Below, one piece after another: positions 20,077-28,648 of a stretch of DNA of 64,000 nucleotides. Below the pieces are notes generated by a model, which had not been told where the DNA came from, did not search any database, and was given only the letters and a program-made list of their open reading frames with translations. Location: contig CABSEG010000004.1 of assembly GCA_902476645.1 (NCBI GenBank), forward strand, positions 1-64,000. Direction: 5' to 3'. The position numbers and the translations under genes were made by a program. The stretch comes from an uncultured Lachnospiraceae bacterium. Lineage in GTDB: Bacteria > Bacillota > Clostridia > Lachnospirales > Lachnospiraceae. Numbering within the stretch: position 1 is the first letter of the stretch; the number at the start of each line of letters is the position of its first letter.

Positions 20077-20102
20077 GGGGAGGGGCCGAATGGCCTCTTT
20101 TC
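20077..20102 (+). terminator. Terminator after dnaB
   Basis: GAGGGGCC and GGCCTCTTTT pair with some G-T wobbles around GAAT, followed by Ts. Confidence 0.5.
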
Positions 20103-20198
20103 TGCGTTTTTTAGGGAAACTTGCGATATCTTTTCATGTTCATTCAAAACCCTGCATGCTATAATAAATCTGAATTTAAGAAACGTGGAGGGGAGCAT

Positions 20199-20807
20199 AT
20201 GGAAGAAACCAGGTATATGATATCAGATGCCGCAAAGAAGGTGGATGTGGAGACGCATGTACTTCGCTACTGGGAAGAGGAGCTGGAGTTGCCTATTTCC
20301 AGGACGGAGCTGGGGCATCGTTACTATACCGAGGAAGATATTCATGTATTTCAGAGTATTAAGGAACTAAAGGAGAGAGGATTTCAGCTAAAGGCTATAA
20401 AGGTACTGCTGCCACAGATAAGAAAAAGGGAATCCAGAAATACGGATCATATCATCTCACTGGAGGAAAAAATGATGGAGTATTCCTCTGCCAGAGAGGT
20501 GACAACCCAGGAGGAGCCTCAGGTAGATATGATCGCCGTGGAGAAAGACAAGCTATGTCAATTTGAGGCTATTGTGGGAAATTTATTTCGCCAGATTTTA
20601 CGGGAAAACAATGCACAACTGGAGGACCAGATTACCGGGGGGGTAGTCAAGGAGATGGATCTTTTGATGCGAGTCAGAGAGGAGCGGGAGGAAGAGCGGT
20701 ACCGGCGTCTGGATGAGATGATACGCGCTCATCAGAAGAAGCGTTCCCATGTGGCGGCCACCACGGAGTCCGGAGAAAAAAAGCGAAAGTGGTTTGGAAG
20801 GCGTTAA
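20199..20807 (+). CDS. MerR-type helix-turn-helix regulator
   Basis: 202-residue protein with an N-terminal MerR winged-helix domain (residues about 5-75: YMISDAAKKVDVETHVLRYWE, then GHRYYTEEDI) and a charged, coiled-coil C-terminal half rich in Glu and Arg (about 140-190). No cysteine pair for metal or effector binding is visible. The layout resembles the MerR-like/RacA-type proteins of Firmicutes rather than classic effector-binding MerR. Its target is unknown. ATG 20199 has GGAGGGG upstream; the longer frame from 20121 lacks one. Confidence 0.75.
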   Translation: MEETRYMISDAAKKVDVETHVLRYWEEELELPISRTELGHRYYTEEDIHVFQSIKELKERGFQLKAIKVLLPQIRKRESRNTDHIISLEEKMMEYSSAREVTTQEEPQVDMIAVEKDKLCQFEAIVGNLFRQILRENNAQLEDQITGGVVKEMDLLMRVREEREEERYRRLDEMIRAHQKKRSHVAATTESGEKKRKWFGRR

Positions 20808-20809
20808 AA

Positions 20810-20842
20810 AGGGACAGGCACAAATTCGTGCCTGTCCCTTGC
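20810..20842. terminator. Bidirectional terminator between MerR and ferredoxin genes
   Basis: AAGGGACAGGCAC pairs with GTGCCTGTCCCTT around a short AT loop, with A and T tracts on either side. It serves both converging genes. Confidence 0.85.
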
Positions 20843-20875
20843 TTTCTTTATGAGAATCTTCCGGATTACAGAAGC

Positions 20876-21046
20876 TTACTCTGCTGAGATAGCTTCGTTG
20901 GGGCATTCAGCCTCGCAGGTACCGCAGTCTAAGCATGCGTCTGCGTCGATGACATATTTTCCATCGCCTTCGCTGATAGCGTCAGCAGGACAAACTGCTG
21001 CACAAGCTCCACAAGATACACAATCATCAGAAATTACATATGCCAT
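20876..21046 (-). CDS. 2[4Fe-4S] ferredoxin
   Basis: 56-residue clostridial-type ferredoxin carrying low-potential electrons in the cytoplasm. Two CxxCxxCxxxCP motifs are complete: C9, C12, C15, C19 and C38, C41, C44, C48. ATG 21046 has AGGAGG 8 nt upstream; the open frame extends further upstream but only this start gives a normal ferredoxin. It lies just downstream of the pfl genes and may supply the PFL-activating radical SAM enzyme or pyruvate metabolism, which is inferred from position. Confidence 0.92.
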   Translation of the reverse strand: MAYVISDDCVSCGACAAVCPADAISEGDGKYVIDADACLDCGTCEAECPNEAISAE

Positions 21047-21159
21047 AATTCTTTCCTCCTTAAATGATATAAAACTTTCAGGCCTATAGTGCTGCCTTTG
21101 TCTTATTTTAATATATCTGTGTCCATTATACAAGTAAAATCTTTCGGAAATAGAAGGGA

Positions 21160-21915
21160 TCAGGTGGAAATATGCCTGCGTTCCCGGATCCCCTCTAAAA
21201 TATGGGCTTTTGCCTCCAGGGCCTGCTCCTTGCTGCACTCTGGCGTATCTTTTAAGGGATATTCCAGGCCCAGCTGCTTATATTTTGCCTTGCCCATGGT
21301 ATGATAGGGCAGTACGTCCAAAGCTTTCAGATTCTTAAGTCCTCCGATAAAACGCCCCAGCTGTCGCAAATCCTCCGCTTTATCTGTGATGCCGGGCACA
21401 ATCACATGGCGGATCCACATGGGAATTCCCCTTTGATCCAGATAACCGGCAAATGCCAGGATATGCTCGTTGGGATGCCCAGTCAAAACCTGATGGGCGT
21501 CGCTGCGGATATGCTTAATATCCAGCATGACCAGATCCGTTACTTGCACAAGCGCATCCAGCTTTGCAAGATACTCCGGATGATCCGGCCGGAAGGTAAT
21601 ACCGGAGGTATCCAGACAGGTGTGAATGTTTTGCTCCTTCGCCCTGGTAAAAAGCTCTGTCACAAATTCTAATTGTAGGAGAGGTTCTCCACCTGTTACC
21701 GTCAGGCCTCCCCGGCGATAAAAGGGGCGGTTTTTTTCAAACTCCTCTAAAATCTCGTCTACGGATGTCAATGTCCCTTTCCCGGGTTCCCAGGTATCCG
21801 GATTGTGACAGTACTGACACCGCATGGGACAGCCCTGAAGAAATACCACATAGCGGGTTCCCGGACCGTCCACGGTGCCGAAGCTTTCCTGGGAATGGAC
21901 ATATCCCCGGATCAT
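21160..21915 (-). CDS. pflA: Pyruvate formate-lyase activating enzyme
   Basis: Radical SAM enzyme that places the glycyl radical on pyruvate formate-lyase. The 251 residues carry the cluster motif C29xxxC33xxC36 (CPMRCQYC), the SAM-binding TVTGGEPLLQ, and FGTVDGPGTRYVVFLQGC, which is diagnostic of PflA. Its ATG overlaps the TAA of the small glycyl-radical gene by one base (TAATG), so the two are translationally coupled. This makes the order large subunit, radical domain, activase. Confidence 0.95.
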   Translation of the reverse strand: MIRGYVHSQESFGTVDGPGTRYVVFLQGCPMRCQYCHNPDTWEPGKGTLTSVDEILEEFEKNRPFYRRGGLTVTGGEPLLQLEFVTELFTRAKEQNIHTCLDTSGITFRPDHPEYLAKLDALVQVTDLVMLDIKHIRSDAHQVLTGHPNEHILAFAGYLDQRGIPMWIRHVIVPGITDKAEDLRQLGRFIGGLKNLKALDVLPYHTMGKAKYKQLGLEYPLKDTPECSKEQALEAKAHILEGIRERRHIST

Positions 21916-22157
21916 TACATACTCTTATGGAAGGTTCTGGAGATGACTTCATCCTGCTGAGCCTTGGTCAGTTTGTTGAAGTTTACCGCATATCCGGAAA
22001 CACGGATCGTAAGCTGCGGGTACTTCTCGGGATGAGCCTGGGCATCCAGAAGCGTTTCTCTGTTAAACACGTTTACATTCAGATGGTGGCCGCCTTTTTC
22101 GGCATAACCATCCAGTAAGTTAATTAAGTTTTCTACCTGTGCATGATTCGGTTCCAT
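21915..22157 (-). CDS. Stand-alone glycyl-radical domain of pyruvate formate-lyase (GrcA-like)
   Basis: 80-residue protein equal to the C-terminus of pyruvate formate-lyase: GGHHLNVNVFNRETLLDA, then the radical site IRVSGYAVNF with Gly55, ending RTFHKSM. It has its own AGGAGG site 6 nt before the ATG and is in a different frame from the large PFL ORF 47 nt upstream, so it is not an assembly frameshift of a simple kind. It should complement the large subunit to make active enzyme, as E. coli YfiD/GrcA does for damaged PFL. Confidence 0.88.
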   Translation of the reverse strand: MEPNHAQVENLINLLDGYAEKGGHHLNVNVFNRETLLDAQAHPEKYPQLTIRVSGYAVNFNKLTKAQQDEVISRTFHKSM

Positions 22158-22204
22158 GGTAAATCCTCCTTATATTGAAAAACGTTGTTTATAGTTTCCT
22201 GAAA

Positions 22205-24274
22205 TTATTCTCCCGTCACAGTACCCTCGCAGCAGCCAAGGTCCAGATCGATGGCGATGTCCCCGGAGAAAATCTGATCGTCCTTTCCGAGAGCGCCCGG
22301 GATAATGGAGAAGGTATTGGAAATACCGTCCTGAGCTTCTCTAAAGGGCAGTTTGGATACGGAAGAAAGGGATGCGATCGCTCCGTGGGCATCTCTTCCA
22401 TGCATAGGATTGGCTCCCGGTGCAAAGGGCTGGCCGGCTTTTCTTCCGTCCGGGGTAGAACCGGTGTTCTTTCCATAAACCACATTGGATGTAATCGTCA
22501 GGATGGAAGTGGTGGGAATACCGCCCCGGTAAGTGTGGTTTCCACTCACATAACCCATAAAGGTACGCACCAGATCCGCTGCAATCTCATCTACACGATC
22601 GTCGTCATTACCATATTTGGGGAAGTCTCCCTCCACCTCATAGTCTACCACAATGCCGTTCTCATCGCGAATGGTCTTTACCTTGGCATATTTAATCGCA
22701 GACAGAGAATCTGCCACTACGGAAAGGCCAGCGATTCCCGTTGCGAACCAGCGGGTGACATTCTTGTCATGCAGAGCCATCTGTAATCTTTCGTAGCAGT
22801 ATTTGTCATGCATATAGTGGATGATATTCAGGGCATTGACGTACACGCCTGCCAGCCACTTCATCATATCCTTGTAAGCATCCATCACTTCGTCGTAATC
22901 CAGGTACTCGGAAGTGATGGGACGATATTTAGGTCCTACCTGCTTCTTGCTGATTTCATCCACACCGCCGTTGATGGCATAGAGCAGACACTTGGCCAGG
23001 TTGGCTCTGGCGCCAAAGAACTGCATTTCCTTGCCCACTCGCATGGAAGATACACAGCAGGCGATAGCGTAATCGTCACCGTGGGTGACGCGCATCAGAT
23101 CGTCGTTCTCGTACTGGATGGAAGAGGTCTTAATGGACAGCTTCGCGCAAAATGCCTTGAAGTTATAGGGCAGGTGGGTGGACCACAGCACCGTCATGTT
23201 GGGTTCCGGAGCAGGTCCTAAGTTTTCCAACGTGTGCAGATAACGGAAGGACATCTTGGTTACCATGGGGCGTCCGTCAATCCCCACACCTGCGATGGAT
23301 TCGGTTACCCAAGTAGGATCTCCGGAGAAAAGTTCATTGTATTCCGGAGTACGGGCAAATTTTACAAGTCGCAGCTTCATGATAAAGTGATCCACAAACT
23401 CCTGAATCTGTTTTTCTGTAAATACGCCGTTTCGTAAGTCTCTTTCTGCATAGATGTCCAGGAAGGTGGAAGTACGTCCAAGAGACATAGCAGCGCCGTT
23501 TTGTTCCTTAACGGCGCCCAGGTATCCGAAATACAGTGCCTGGATGGCCTCCTGGGTGTTGGTAGCAGGCTTGGAAATATCACAGCCATAGATTTGAGCC
23601 ATCTCTTTTAATTCCTGCAGAGCGCGAATCTGTTCGGAGAGCTCCTCTCTCTGCCGGATCACATCGGAGTACATAATCGTACGCGTGGTATCCTTCTGGT
23701 GCTGCTTATCCTCAATTAAACGGTCAACGCCATACAGAGCCACCCGGCGGTAATCACCGATGATACGTCCGCGGCCATAGGCATCGGGAAGGCCCGTAAT
23801 GATGTGGCTGGAACGGCAGGCGCGCATCTCCGGAGTATAGGCATCAAATACGCCCTGGTTATGAGTCTTTCTGTGCTTGGTGAAAAATTCCACCACTTCA
23901 GGATCCACCTCATAGCCGTTATCCTGGCAGGCCTTTACTGCCATACGAATACCACCGTAGGGCTGCAAAGAACGCTTAAAGGGCTTATCGGTCTGGAAGC
24001 CCACAATGGTCTCCTTTTCTTTATCTAAGTATCCCGGCCCGTGTGAGGTCAGAGTGGAAATGGTCTTGGTATCCATATCCAGAACGCCGCCAGCTTTTGC
24101 TTCCTGAGCGCTCAGTTCCATCACCTGTGCCCACAGATCCTTTGTATTTTCTGTGGGGCCCTCCAGAAACGACTCATCGCCTTCGTAGACGGTATAGTTT
24201 TTTTGAATAAAGTCTCGGACATTGATTTCCTTTGTCCAAATGCCAGGTTTGAATTCATTCCATTCTTCTCGCAT
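22205..24274 (-). CDS. pflB: Pyruvate formate-lyase large part, lacking the glycyl-radical domain
   Basis: Converts pyruvate and CoA to acetyl-CoA and formate in anaerobic fermentation. The 689 residues have the catalytic cysteine pair C406-C407 (ACCVSSMRVG) and PFL motifs (GRGRIIGDYRRVALYG, TPDGRKAGQPFAPGANPMHGRD). The normal enzyme has about 750 residues. Here translation stops after GKDDQIFSGDIAIDLDLGCC, just before the region that would hold the radical glycine, which is supplied by the next ORF. ATG 24274 has AGGAGG 10 nt upstream. Confidence 0.92.
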   Translation of the reverse strand: MREEWNEFKPGIWTKEINVRDFIQKNYTVYEGDESFLEGPTENTKDLWAQVMELSAQEAKAGGVLDMDTKTISTLTSHGPGYLDKEKETIVGFQTDKPFKRSLQPYGGIRMAVKACQDNGYEVDPEVVEFFTKHRKTHNQGVFDAYTPEMRACRSSHIITGLPDAYGRGRIIGDYRRVALYGVDRLIEDKQHQKDTTRTIMYSDVIRQREELSEQIRALQELKEMAQIYGCDISKPATNTQEAIQALYFGYLGAVKEQNGAAMSLGRTSTFLDIYAERDLRNGVFTEKQIQEFVDHFIMKLRLVKFARTPEYNELFSGDPTWVTESIAGVGIDGRPMVTKMSFRYLHTLENLGPAPEPNMTVLWSTHLPYNFKAFCAKLSIKTSSIQYENDDLMRVTHGDDYAIACCVSSMRVGKEMQFFGARANLAKCLLYAINGGVDEISKKQVGPKYRPITSEYLDYDEVMDAYKDMMKWLAGVYVNALNIIHYMHDKYCYERLQMALHDKNVTRWFATGIAGLSVVADSLSAIKYAKVKTIRDENGIVVDYEVEGDFPKYGNDDDRVDEIAADLVRTFMGYVSGNHTYRGGIPTTSILTITSNVVYGKNTGSTPDGRKAGQPFAPGANPMHGRDAHGAIASLSSVSKLPFREAQDGISNTFSIIPGALGKDDQIFSGDIAIDLDLGCCEGTVTGE

Positions 24275-24335
24275 GTAAATAAAACCTCCTGTTAGATTCG
24301 CTGTATTGCCAACACAGCGGTGCATGGTTTGGGGA

Positions 24336-24417
24336 ATTGATAATAGTTTCTATATCCTTATTCACTAAGTTAATTTATTATCAATCTTAGAATATCATGT
24401 ATATTGTATACAGTCAA
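24336..24417 (-). promoter_or_regulatory. Promoter and leader inverted repeat of the pfl operon
   Basis: On the minus strand TTGACT (24412-24417) and TATTCT (24389-24394) are 17 bp apart. Just downstream of the start, ATTGATAATA and TATTATCAAT (about 24336-24386) form a 10-bp inverted repeat. It could be an RNA hairpin or a binding site for a redox or catabolite regulator, but I do not see a convincing Rex or FNR consensus. Confidence 0.5.
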
Positions 24418-24524
24418 CAGTCTTTGTGCATTTATTTCAATACATAAAAAATTTTGAGAAAAATTCCCAAAACAAGTCCAAATTTTTTGGTAAATACTAT
24501 GAATAGGAGTCTGTTATTCGCCTC

Positions 24525-24553
24525 TTGCATCTGAGGCAAAAAGGGATTATAAT
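24525..24553 (+). promoter_or_regulatory. Promoter of the DUF1858 gene
   Basis: TTGCAT (24525-24530), 17-bp spacer, TATAAT (24548-24553). Confidence 0.65.
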
Positions 24554-24620
24554 AAAATAGATTCCCTTTTTTAGGGAAGATATAGGCACGAATATGTGGG
24601 AAGTAAAAGGAGGATACGCC

Positions 24621-24830
24621 ATGACGAAGATCACAAAGGACATGATCATTGGTGATATTTTAAAGATGGACCCGGAGATGGCCGGAGTCTTGGTTGCGGG
24701 AGGAATGCACTGCGTAGGATGCCCTTCTGCACAGGCTGAAACCATCGAGGAAGCAGCTATGGTTCATGGAATTGAGCCGGACTTGCTGGTTGCCAGAGTC
24801 AATGCGTTTGTAGAAAGCAAACAGAAATAG
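24621..24830 (+). CDS. DUF1858 domain protein
   Basis: 69-residue cytoplasmic protein consisting of one DUF1858 domain (MIIGDILKMDPEMAGVLVAGGMHCVGCPSAQAET). The CVGC cysteine pair sits where ScdA/hybrid-cluster-associated proteins have theirs, so metal or redox binding is likely but unproven. ATG 24621 has AAGGAGG upstream. It is divergent from the pfl operon and ends at a strong terminator, so it is monocistronic. Confidence 0.85.
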   Translation: MTKITKDMIIGDILKMDPEMAGVLVAGGMHCVGCPSAQAETIEEAAMVHGIEPDLLVARVNAFVESKQK

Positions 24831-24837
24831 TTTATAT

Positions 24838-24873
24838 CAAAAAGGATGCCAATATACTTGGCATCCTTTTTCG
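24838..24873 (+). terminator. Terminator of the DUF1858 gene
   Basis: AAAAAGGATGCCAA pairs with TTGGCATCCTTTTT around a 5-nt loop. Confidence 0.85.
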
Positions 24874-24888
24874 TATAACTGCCTCCCA

Positions 24889-25641
24889 TCAGCGGAGGGC
24901 CGCCAGCTTCTGAAGTGCATTTGCAGAGGCAATGCAATCCATATGTTCCTGAAAATAAGCGTCCATAGAAGTCACATACTTGGTGTTCGATGCATATTCG
25001 CTCAAAATGTTGCAGACCTTGTTAAATTCTTCCGGCGTGTGGTCGGATTTGCTGATTACCAACAGATACTCCTTTCGAACCTCATCCTTGTAGAGGGAGT
25101 TTCTACCATTATAAAGGTTTTTCAGCACCTGGGAGACTGTGAGAACAGAGTCCAGATCCCGAAACTTATAGAGTCTTGTCAGATTGATTGGAAGCTCTGA
25201 GGTCTGCTTGGGCCTGTTCGAATCAGCGGAGACCTTTTTTTCTACAGACTTTTTCCGGGCATCTCGCAGCTTATTGAATAGATCTAAAATATCATCAGCT
25301 CCCTCCGGGTTAGAAGGAACAGGGGAATTTCCCTGCGTATGATCGCCGCCTCCGGACGGAGCGAATTTTGCAAAACGAGTATCCAATTCTTCAGGATCTT
25401 CTACCTTTGTGATTATCAGGATAATGGATTCTGAGGAAAGAGGAATGGCTTCAATCATCAGAGGAATATCATTGGCCTCGAAACCAAATTCATAGGCGGC
25501 CTGCTGCATCATATCCCGAAACAGAGATTTTGCTTTTTCTGTCCCGTAGGCTAATTCACTGATTTTGATCTGGCGGTCAGCCAGGTCTTCTTTTGTAAGC
25601 GTACAGCGTATCTGATTGTCATTGATCTTTTCTATTTTCAT
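24889..25641 (-). CDS. mecA: Adaptor protein MecA
   Basis: 250-residue MecA-family adaptor that delivers substrates to the ClpC/ClpP protease. The N-terminal substrate-recognition part begins MKIEKINDNQIRCTLTKEDL and is joined by a polar, low-complexity linker (about 90-135: GGGDHTQGNSPVPSNPEG) to the C-terminal ClpC-binding domain (FRDLDSVLTVSQVL, YLLVISK). Length fits the family. It appears to be a single gene; no competence genes are nearby. Confidence 0.88.
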   Translation of the reverse strand: MKIEKINDNQIRCTLTKEDLADRQIKISELAYGTEKAKSLFRDMMQQAAYEFGFEANDIPLMIEAIPLSSESIILIITKVEDPEELDTRFAKFAPSGGGDHTQGNSPVPSNPEGADDILDLFNKLRDARKKSVEKKVSADSNRPKQTSELPINLTRLYKFRDLDSVLTVSQVLKNLYNGRNSLYKDEVRKEYLLVISKSDHTPEEFNKVCNILSEYASNTKYVTSMDAYFQEHMDCIASANALQKLAALR

Positions 25642-25847
25642 ATCATCACATCCTAACTTTAAGATCGTGGAAGGTGGATTGTGTAAAATGAATCCATAGT
25701 AATATTATATACTGTTCCCAGCGGATATGTAAAGTAATTCGCTGGATAAAACCCTCTGTAATTCTGACTTATAAGGAATCCGAAAGCAACATATGAAGGA
25801 TTCGAACTCTTATAATCAATGTAGTATATCCAAAAATAAGACTTCTG

Positions 25848-27017
25848 TCAATAGGAAGTTACGGGAAAGTTCAGCTTCTTATAAATACGAGTTGCATCCT
25901 CTCCATCCACCGGAGTCGGTTGGTAATTGTTGCAGGATGTATCAGAAGAAATCCGGCAGGGAATAATACGAATATCTTCGGTTTGCTGCAGGATACCATC
26001 CTTCACGGTAAAGGTCTGTTGAAATATAATCGTATCCTTATCGCTGGGATTGGAATTTCCTCCGAAACAAAAATTCCCCAGGCTGTAAGCAATATACTTG
26101 CCTTTATAGTTTTCAACAGGCTGTAATACATGGGAATGATGTCCAACCACCAGATCGGCTCCGTGATCGATGGCCAGCCTGCCAAGCGTCGTCTGATTCG
26201 AATCCGGGGAAGTCTCCTTTTCATTTCCCCAGTGAAATACCACAATGATGATTTGAGCACCCTCTCTTTGCACTTGTTCCAGATGCTTCAAAAGCTGCTG
26301 TTCGCGTTCTAAATGGTCGGCCAGTTCGTAGATGCCGATCAACCCAACCTTGACCCCCTTGATTTCCAGGAGGGCGGTCTCATCATACCCGAAGGTGGTA
26401 ATTCCTGCCTCCTGAAGGGTTTCTTTCGTATCAAGAAAGCTCTGCTCCCCGTAGTCATGACTATGGTTATTGGCCAGATTAGCCGCCTCTATGGAACCCT
26501 CTGTCAGGATATTTACGTATTCGGGCGCCCCTTTAAAGGCGAAGAGCTTGTCTTGACGCTGGTCAGAGGTGGTAAGAGTTCCTTCCATATTTATAATGGA
26601 AAGATCATCCTGCTCCAGTATGGACTTTACATTTCGAAAAAAGTAATCCGGCCCCTGGTATTCATAATAGGCGTTCAGGCTGGTATCCTGGTGGAAGCTT
26701 TCATCCGTACCAAGAGTACAATCTCCCATCAGGCTTACCGTGATTTTGGCACTTGCTCCTTTTGTCTTGATGTTCCCCTCCAGAGCGAAACCGGCTGTTC
26801 CATTGGCGGTTCCTCCGGTAGCTTTTGAAATGGGAGTATCGCCGGAAGATGAGGCAGGAGATGCCGGCTTTCTCAGAGAACCTGCAATTACCCAGATAAC
26901 GAAAAAAAGAAAGAGTCCTGCCACTGCCACGCTTCCTCCGGCGCGCAGTAGCAACCTGCGCTTTTTCTTTCTGTGAAGTTCAATTTTTTTCTCCAGTTCC
27001 AATAATGGATCGTGCAT
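25848..27017 (-). CDS. CapA family membrane-anchored protein
   Basis: 389-residue protein of the CapA/PgsA metallophosphatase-like family, linked in Bacillus to poly-gamma-glutamate synthesis. It has a basic cytoplasmic N-terminus, one membrane segment at about 27-46, a Ser/Gly-rich linker and the external domain with motifs VSLMGDCTLG, INMEGTLT, ANNHSHDYGE and GADLVVGHHSHVLQ. No capB/capC partners are in the window, so a polymer cannot be assigned. ATG 27017 has AAGGAG upstream; the longer frame starting at 27083 lacks one. Confidence 0.85.
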   Translation of the reverse strand: MHDPLLELEKKIELHRKKKRRLLLRAGGSVAVAGLFLFFVIWVIAGSLRKPASPASSSGDTPISKATGGTANGTAGFALEGNIKTKGASAKITVSLMGDCTLGTDESFHQDTSLNAYYEYQGPDYFFRNVKSILEQDDLSIINMEGTLTTSDQRQDKLFAFKGAPEYVNILTEGSIEAANLANNHSHDYGEQSFLDTKETLQEAGITTFGYDETALLEIKGVKVGLIGIYELADHLEREQQLLKHLEQVQREGAQIIIVVFHWGNEKETSPDSNQTTLGRLAIDHGADLVVGHHSHVLQPVENYKGKYIAYSLGNFCFGGNSNPSDKDTIIFQQTFTVKDGILQQTEDIRIIPCRISSDTSCNNYQPTPVDGEDATRIYKKLNFPVTSY

Positions 27018-27309
27018 ACATACTCCTTCTTTCGTAAGAAAGCGCCTATAAGGCGTGTGTTCAGTCCAGTCTTTCGTCACCAATATTATACTATAGACTG
27101 TTTAGAAAAAATAGGGCTATGTGGTAAAAATCTTTGAATATCTTTGAAAAATAGGAGATTTTTCAAACATTTGATGTAGACTTTACATAGAACAGATAAA
27201 AGTTTCAAAAAATGTTTGTAGATACGCCTACATACTTCAAAAATGAAATCAAGGGAAAAGGTCTTTTGGAGGAGAAATGCGGAAATTTCCCGGGAGATTG
27301 GAGAAAATC

Positions 27310-27377
27310 TTTTGTAGAAAATAGCAAGATAGAATGTATAAATTCTACAAAACAAAGGACCAAGCGTCCTTTTTTTC
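27310..27377 (+). promoter_or_regulatory. Two-hairpin leader with terminator upstream of the ABC importer operon
   Basis: TTTTGTAGAA (27310-27319) and TTCTACAAAA (27343-27352) pair perfectly. Directly after, AAAGGAC (27354-27360) and GTCCTTT (27366-27372) form a stem followed by eight Ts. The second hairpin is a good intrinsic terminator 120 nt before the lipoprotein gene, so this may be an attenuator, or simply the end of a short RNA. A TATAAT lies at about 27424-27429 with no matching -35. Confidence 0.45.
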
Positions 27378-27496
27378 TTAAAAAAAATTTACTTGACTGT
27401 GCTTCCTCTTTTACAGTCTCTCTATATAATCCAAAGTACGGCTTATGAAATAGAACATCACAGCAATATGAAATGAGAAAAAGGAGATTGTAAGAA

Positions 27497-28633
27497 ATGA
27501 AAAGAAAAGTGTGTATGGCTTTGATGGCAGCTCTGTTGATTGGGTCTTTTGCCGGTTGCGGCTCAACGGGAGCTTCCAGTGAACAGGAAACACAGGCGGC
27601 TAAGACAGATTCCAAGGAGAGCAGCCAGGAAGATACGCAGACAAGTGCGCAGGCTGACGGCATAGAAAAGGCTGATTCCGGTGAAATTACCGTATATACA
27701 GCATTAGAGGATGAGCAGGTGACAGAATATCTGGCAAAGTTTAATGAAACGTATCCGGATATTACAGTGAATGTAGTGCGTGAGTCTACCGGCATTATTA
27801 CTGCCAGACTGATTGCGGAAAAGGACAATCCTCAGGCAGATGTGGTTTGGGGTACAGCCGCTTCCTCTATGATGGTTCTGGACGATATGGGTGCCTTAAG
27901 ACCTTACGAGCCGGAGGGGTGCGACAGAATTCTTCCCCAGTTTAAATCAGATAAAGAGGTTCCCACCTGGGTGGGAATTGACGCGTGGGAAACCGCCTTT
28001 ACGGTGAATACAGAAGAATTGAAAAAATTAGGGGTAGATAAGATTACTTCCTATGAGGATCTGCTGGATCCAAAGCTAAAGGGTCACATCGTCATGTCGA
28101 ATCCCAATTCTTCCGGGACTGGATTTTTGACGGTTTCCGCCATTTTGCAGATGAACGGCAAGGACTCCGAAGCCGGCTGGGACTACTTAGATAAGTTGCA
28201 TGAAAACATTGCCCAGTATGTACACTCCGGCTCTAAGCCTGCAAAGATGGCAGCTTCCGGTGAGTGCGCAGTGGGCATCAGCTTTGGTTATGCCGGACTT
28301 AGTCAGAAGGCAGACGGGGCTCCTGTGGAAGTGGTATTTCCAGAAGAAGGATCCGGCTGGGATCTGGAGGCCAATGCCCTGATGGAAAAGGATGAGATTA
28401 ACCCGGCAGCTTACACCTTCCTGGATTGGGCGATTTCTGATGAAGCCATGGAACTTTATAAGGTCAACTATCCGATTATTACCATTGAAACTACAGGAGG
28501 ATACGAAGGTTATGAGGGAGATCCGCTGGATCAGCTGATTGACAACGACTTTTCCTGGGCTGCGGAGAATCGGGAGGATATCTTGAATAAATGGATGGAA
28601 AAATATGACAGCAAGTCAGAAGCAGAGTCATAA
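27497..28633 (+). CDS. ABC importer substrate-binding lipoprotein (iron/2-aminoethylphosphonate type)
   Basis: 378-residue lipoprotein: signal peptide with lipobox ending at Cys21 (GSFAGC), a Ser/Thr/Gln-rich linker, then a type II periplasmic-binding fold (EITVYTALEDEQVTEYLAKF, VVWGTAASSM, GTGFLTVSAIL). It belongs to the AfuA/PhnS-like group that binds Fe(III) complexes or 2-aminoethylphosphonate. The missing phn catabolic genes and the dehydrogenase at the operon end make the ligand uncertain. It is the first gene of a four-gene operon. Confidence 0.85.
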   Translation: MKRKVCMALMAALLIGSFAGCGSTGASSEQETQAAKTDSKESSQEDTQTSAQADGIEKADSGEITVYTALEDEQVTEYLAKFNETYPDITVNVVRESTGIITARLIAEKDNPQADVVWGTAASSMMVLDDMGALRPYEPEGCDRILPQFKSDKEVPTWVGIDAWETAFTVNTEELKKLGVDKITSYEDLLDPKLKGHIVMSNPNSSGTGFLTVSAILQMNGKDSEAGWDYLDKLHENIAQYVHSGSKPAKMAASGECAVGISFGYAGLSQKADGAPVEVVFPEEGSGWDLEANALMEKDEINPAAYTFLDWAISDEAMELYKVNYPIITIETTGGYEGYEGDPLDQLIDNDFSWAAENREDILNKWMEKYDSKSEAES

Positions 28634-28648
28634 GGAGGAGAGATCAAG

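Noticed and set aside
21915..22205. PFL split explained as a single sequencing error
   Set aside because: The two ORFs are 47 nt apart, in different frames, and the second has a perfect AGGAGG and ATG, so more than one change would be needed.
25780..25830. A second GAGTTCGAATCC motif on the minus strand behind capA
   Set aside because: No cloverleaf can be drawn around it.
27205..27828. 207-codon open frame on the minus strand
   Set aside because: It lies antisense to the lipoprotein gene and its leader, has no family signature and no ribosome-binding site.
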